This document shows positions 5,908 to 7,223 of a stretch of 7,223 nucleotides of DNA, piece by piece; position 1 is the first letter of the stretch, and the number at the start of each line of letters is the position of its first letter. The stretch spans positions 1-7,223 of the forward strand of contig JAEOUK010000158.1 of the NCBI GenBank assembly GCA_016839385.1, in the 5' to 3' direction. The stretch is from Promethearchaeota archaeon (GTDB lineage: Archaea > Asgardarchaeota > Lokiarchaeia > Sigynarchaeales > MK-D1). The notes under the pieces were generated by a model. It was given only the letters and a program-made list of their open reading frames with translations. It ran no database searches and was not told the DNA's origin. A program made the translations under genes and the position numbers.

Positions 5908-6525
5908 CTATTTATCAATCCATTTCCATTGCATTCCACAATAATCACAAGATGTATCATTTTCGGTAAGGGGAGCTCCACACCATCTGCAATACAGAGC
6001 AATATTAGGACTTTTTTCTCGTTCAGAATATAAACCTTCCATTTTTTCTAAATATTTCTTGCTTTCTTCAGTTTCTTTTTTTGCCTTAGCTCGTATTGCT
6101 TCTGCCCTTGCATTAGTTTGTTTTATTTTTTGCTTTTTCTCTTTAACAGCTGCAGAAATAACAACAATCACCACTAATGCTACAATCACAACAGCTAAAA
6201 TGATTGCAAGTGCAGTTTCCCATGATCCCACAAATCCAGAACTGGAAGGAAATGAGAAAGAGCCCTCAAACTCTTGAAAAACTACAAATCCAATAATGAC
6301 AAAGAACACCAAAAAAACACAACAAACAATTCCAACCATTGCATTTGTTTCGCTTTCTTCTACATCCAACTCATTTGCTAAGCAATAAGGACAAATATAA
6401 TAATCATGGTCATCTGAAGATCTAATACTTCGTTTTTTGCATTCCAAACAAATATATTTCTTGCATGAACCACATTTCGCAACTGCAGTGCGATCAAGAT
6501 GGATGCTACAAGTTAACTCTCCCAT
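5908..6525 (-). CDS. Membrane-anchored protein with N-terminal B-box-like zinc finger and C-terminal zinc ribbon
   Basis: A 205-residue protein. The N-terminal finger has eight ligands, C6, H9, C18, C21, C26, C29, C45 and C48, in a B-box-like order (C-x2-H...C-x2-C-x4-C-x2-C...C-x2-C), enough for two zinc ions. Two membrane helices (about 64-84 and 104-126) form a hairpin, leaving both termini on the same, probably cytoplasmic, side. A charged, likely coiled-coil helix (127-170) leads to a Cys4 ribbon (C179, C182, C193, C196) within CRWCGAP...CDYCGMQWKW. ATG 6525 (MGE) is preferred: a TATA-like box lies about 30 bp upstream and the neighbouring paralogue begins MGEFFC with the same finger spacing. 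An in-frame TTG at 6552 would add nine residues. Function is unknown; such fingers usually mediate protein binding. Asgard genomes are, from memory, rich in similar proteins. Confidence 0.82.
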   Translation of the reverse strand: MGELTCSIHLDRTAVAKCGSCKKYICLECKKRSIRSSDDHDYYICPYCLANELDVEESETNAMVGIVCCVFLVFFVIIGFVVFQEFEGSFSFPSSSGFVGSWETALAIILAVVIVALVVIVVISAAVKEKKQKIKQTNARAEAIRAKAKKETEESKKYLEKMEGLYSEREKSPNIALYCRWCGAPLTENDTSCDYCGMQWKWIDK

Positions 6526-6550
6526 AATTAGGATTACATTTGAAATACAC

Positions 6551-6565
6551 AAATATAAAATTTCG
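6551..6565 (-). promoter_or_regulatory. BRE/TATA promoter of the zinc-finger membrane protein gene
   Basis: On the minus strand CGAAA (BRE-like, 6565-6561) runs into TTTTATATTT (TATA-like, 6560-6551), centred about 30 bp before the ATG at 6525. The layout matches the element at 3886-3900 and predicts a leader of only a few bases. No Shine-Dalgarno sequence is present. Confidence 0.55.
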
Positions 6566-6608
6566 TTCTAAGAATCCACAAAAATATCAGTTAAAATATA
6601 ATGAAGGT

Positions 6609-6878
6609 CTATTTCCAAACCCATGACATCCCGCAGTAATTACATGAGTTTTTTCCAGATTTGACAGGAGCTCCGCAATAATAACATTTCATTGGTATTT
6701 GACTCGTGCTATTATTATCTGAATTTTCTGGATTTTTAATTTTTTGATCTCTAAGGGTCGTTTTGCGGATTTCTAAAGCTTCATTTTTTATTTTAAGAGC
6801 TTTTTCTAACGCTTTGGGTTTTACTACACCAAATACAACATAAGCTATGGTTATCACTATAAATACGAAAACCAACAT
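6609..6878 (-). CDS. C-terminal fragment ORF: one membrane helix plus Cys4 zinc ribbon
   Basis: An 89-residue ORF from ATG 6878 and the longest intact piece of the interrupted paralogue. It begins inside the second membrane helix (about 1-19, MLVFVFIVITIAYVVFGVV), continues through a Lys/Glu-rich linker (20-62) and ends with the ribbon C65, C68, C79, C82 and the GMSWVW tail. If translated alone it would be a single-pass protein, and its ribbon would face the cytoplasm only if the N-terminus sits outside. GGTGGG eight or nine bases before the ATG could serve as a weak Shine-Dalgarno. An automatic annotator would call it a gene; I think it is more likely the tail of the broken gene. Confidence 0.5.
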   Translation of the reverse strand: MLVFVFIVITIAYVVFGVVKPKALEKALKIKNEALEIRKTTLRDQKIKNPENSDNNSTSQIPMKCYYCGAPVKSGKNSCNYCGMSWVWK

Positions 6879-6986
6879 AATAATCCCACCAAATGGCTCA
6901 ACAATCTACATAACAATATCTATAATTAAATAGATAATTCCAAAGACAATCAAAGCTACAAACGCACCAGGAGAGTATGCTTTTTT

Positions 6987-7145
6987 TTATAAATCATATA
7001 AACATTCTGGGCACGCTACAGCATTTATAGGATTTTCCTTTGGATTAGGAGTTTGAAGGCAATCTAAACAGATATATTTCCCACAAATATGACATTTATG
7101 AGTTGCTTTCGTGTTCACATGATAAAAACAAAAAAATTCTCCCAT
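6987..7145 (-). CDS. N-terminal fragment ORF: 52-residue B-box-like zinc finger
   Basis: A short ORF, ATG 7145 to TAA 6989-6987, encoding 52 residues that begin MGEFFC and end CPECLYDL. It holds all eight metal ligands of the finger (C6, H9, C18, C21, C26, C29, C45, C48) and lacks the membrane part, so on its own it could fold as a soluble two-zinc domain. The stop sits at the domain boundary and is followed directly by an A-rich run. An AT-rich box about 25-33 bp upstream (around 7170-7178) could be its TATA element. It is either the surviving head of a pseudogene or a mini-protein made by gene fission. Confidence 0.5.
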   Translation of the reverse strand: MGEFFCFYHVNTKATHKCHICGKYICLDCLQTPNPKENPINAVACPECLYDL

Positions 7146-7223
7146 ATGACAAAAATGTATGGTATAGACTTAAAAATTATTCTAAAAGCAGATAAACAAC
7201 TCATATCTTCTTTAGACGAACTA
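7146..7223 (+). CDS. Possible start of a gene running off the right edge
   Basis: An open frame of 26 codons starts at ATG 7146 and is still open at the last base (MTKMYGIDLKIILKADKQLI, then SSLDEL). Its mix of Lys, Leu, Ile and Asp is protein-like, but it is too short to assign. The ATG abuts the divergent ATG of the interrupted zinc-finger gene, sharing the palindrome CATATG, so any promoter would have to lie inside that gene. It could equally be chance. Confidence 0.22.
   Translation, partial: MTKMYGIDLKIILKADKQLISSLDEL

Larger units (their letters stand above)
6609..7145 (-). pseudogene. Paralogue of the zinc-finger membrane protein, interrupted by two in-frame stops
   Basis: From ATG 7145 to TAG 6609-6611 one frame (179 codons) has the full architecture of the gene at 5908-6525: an eight-ligand finger, two membrane segments, a charged linker and a Cys4 ribbon. 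It is cut by TAA at 6989-6987 and TAG at 6908-6906. Finger ligands C6, H9, C18, C21, C26, C29, C45 and C48 have exactly the same positions as in the intact copy, and the ribbon keeps C-x2-C-x10-C-x2-C with GMSWVW. The fragment between the stops (KKAYSPGAFVALIVFGIIYLIIDIVM) is the first membrane helix and has no start codon before it. Both stops are one transition from Gln codons. The frame is never shifted, so decay looks recent. Alternatives are a split into two working genes or stop readthrough. The DNA of the two copies has diverged, so this is an old tandem duplication. Confidence 0.65.

Noticed and set aside
6981..6988. The A8 run beside the first stop as a slippage or programmed frameshift site
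   Set aside because: The coding frame is the same before and after the run, and the stop precedes it on the coding strand, so slippage there would not bypass it.
6906..6989. TAA and TAG as recoded glutamine codons in a variant genetic code
   Set aside because: TAG and TAA end several other genes here at natural family C-termini (the TPP enzyme, MarR, transaldolase-like and MFS genes), so genome-wide recoding does not fit.

Overview
This AT-rich 7.2 kb window most likely comes from an archaeon, possibly of the Asgard group. That assignment is inferred from gene style, not from a marker gene. Several genes have no Shine-Dalgarno sequence and instead carry a BRE/TATA-like box 25-35 bp before the ATG, as expected for leaderless or short-leader archaeal transcripts. 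Small membrane proteins with B-box-like zinc fingers, the archaeal-type winged-helix gene and GTG/TTG start candidates fit the same picture. No rRNA, tRNA, CRISPR, IS element or phage gene was seen, and no stretch over 300 bases lacks a gene.

Layout. 3-611 (+) is the 3' part of a conserved-looking Cys/His-rich protein of unknown function that enters from the left edge. It converges on a small winged-helix regulator (639-923, -). Next, also on the minus strand, is a thiamine-diphosphate enzyme of the acetolactate-synthase-like superfamily (1059-2798). A divergent control region (about 2870-2915) then holds a TATA-like palindrome and two tandem 16-bp palindromes spaced 21 bp apart. To the right lies a two-gene operon: a PNPOx-fold FMN protein (2944-3417) whose TGA overlaps the GTG of a MarR-family regulator (3414-3854). 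Then come a TalC/FSA-type transaldolase-like gene (3923-4582) and a 12-TM MFS transporter (4683-5888), both on the plus strand and each with its own probable promoter.

The right end holds two minus-strand paralogues with one architecture: an N-terminal two-zinc (8 Cys/His) finger, a two-helix membrane hairpin, a charged linker and a C-terminal Cys4 ribbon ending in a GMxWxW motif. One is intact (5908-6525). The other (6609-7145) stays in a single frame but is cut by an in-frame TAA and an in-frame TAG, leaving ORFs of 52 and 89 residues. It looks like a young pseudogene, a gene split or, less likely, a readthrough gene. A divergent ORF may begin at the next base (7146) and leave the window.

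How they work together. The best-supported unit is the MarR regulator, its PNPOx partner and the divergent thiamine-diphosphate enzyme, joined by the tandem operator. This suggests autoregulation and possibly joint control of both directions. The transaldolase-like protein and the thiamine-diphosphate enzyme both make or break C-C bonds in central carbon chemistry, but each departs from textbook enzymes at a substrate-site position, so exact substrates are uncertain.
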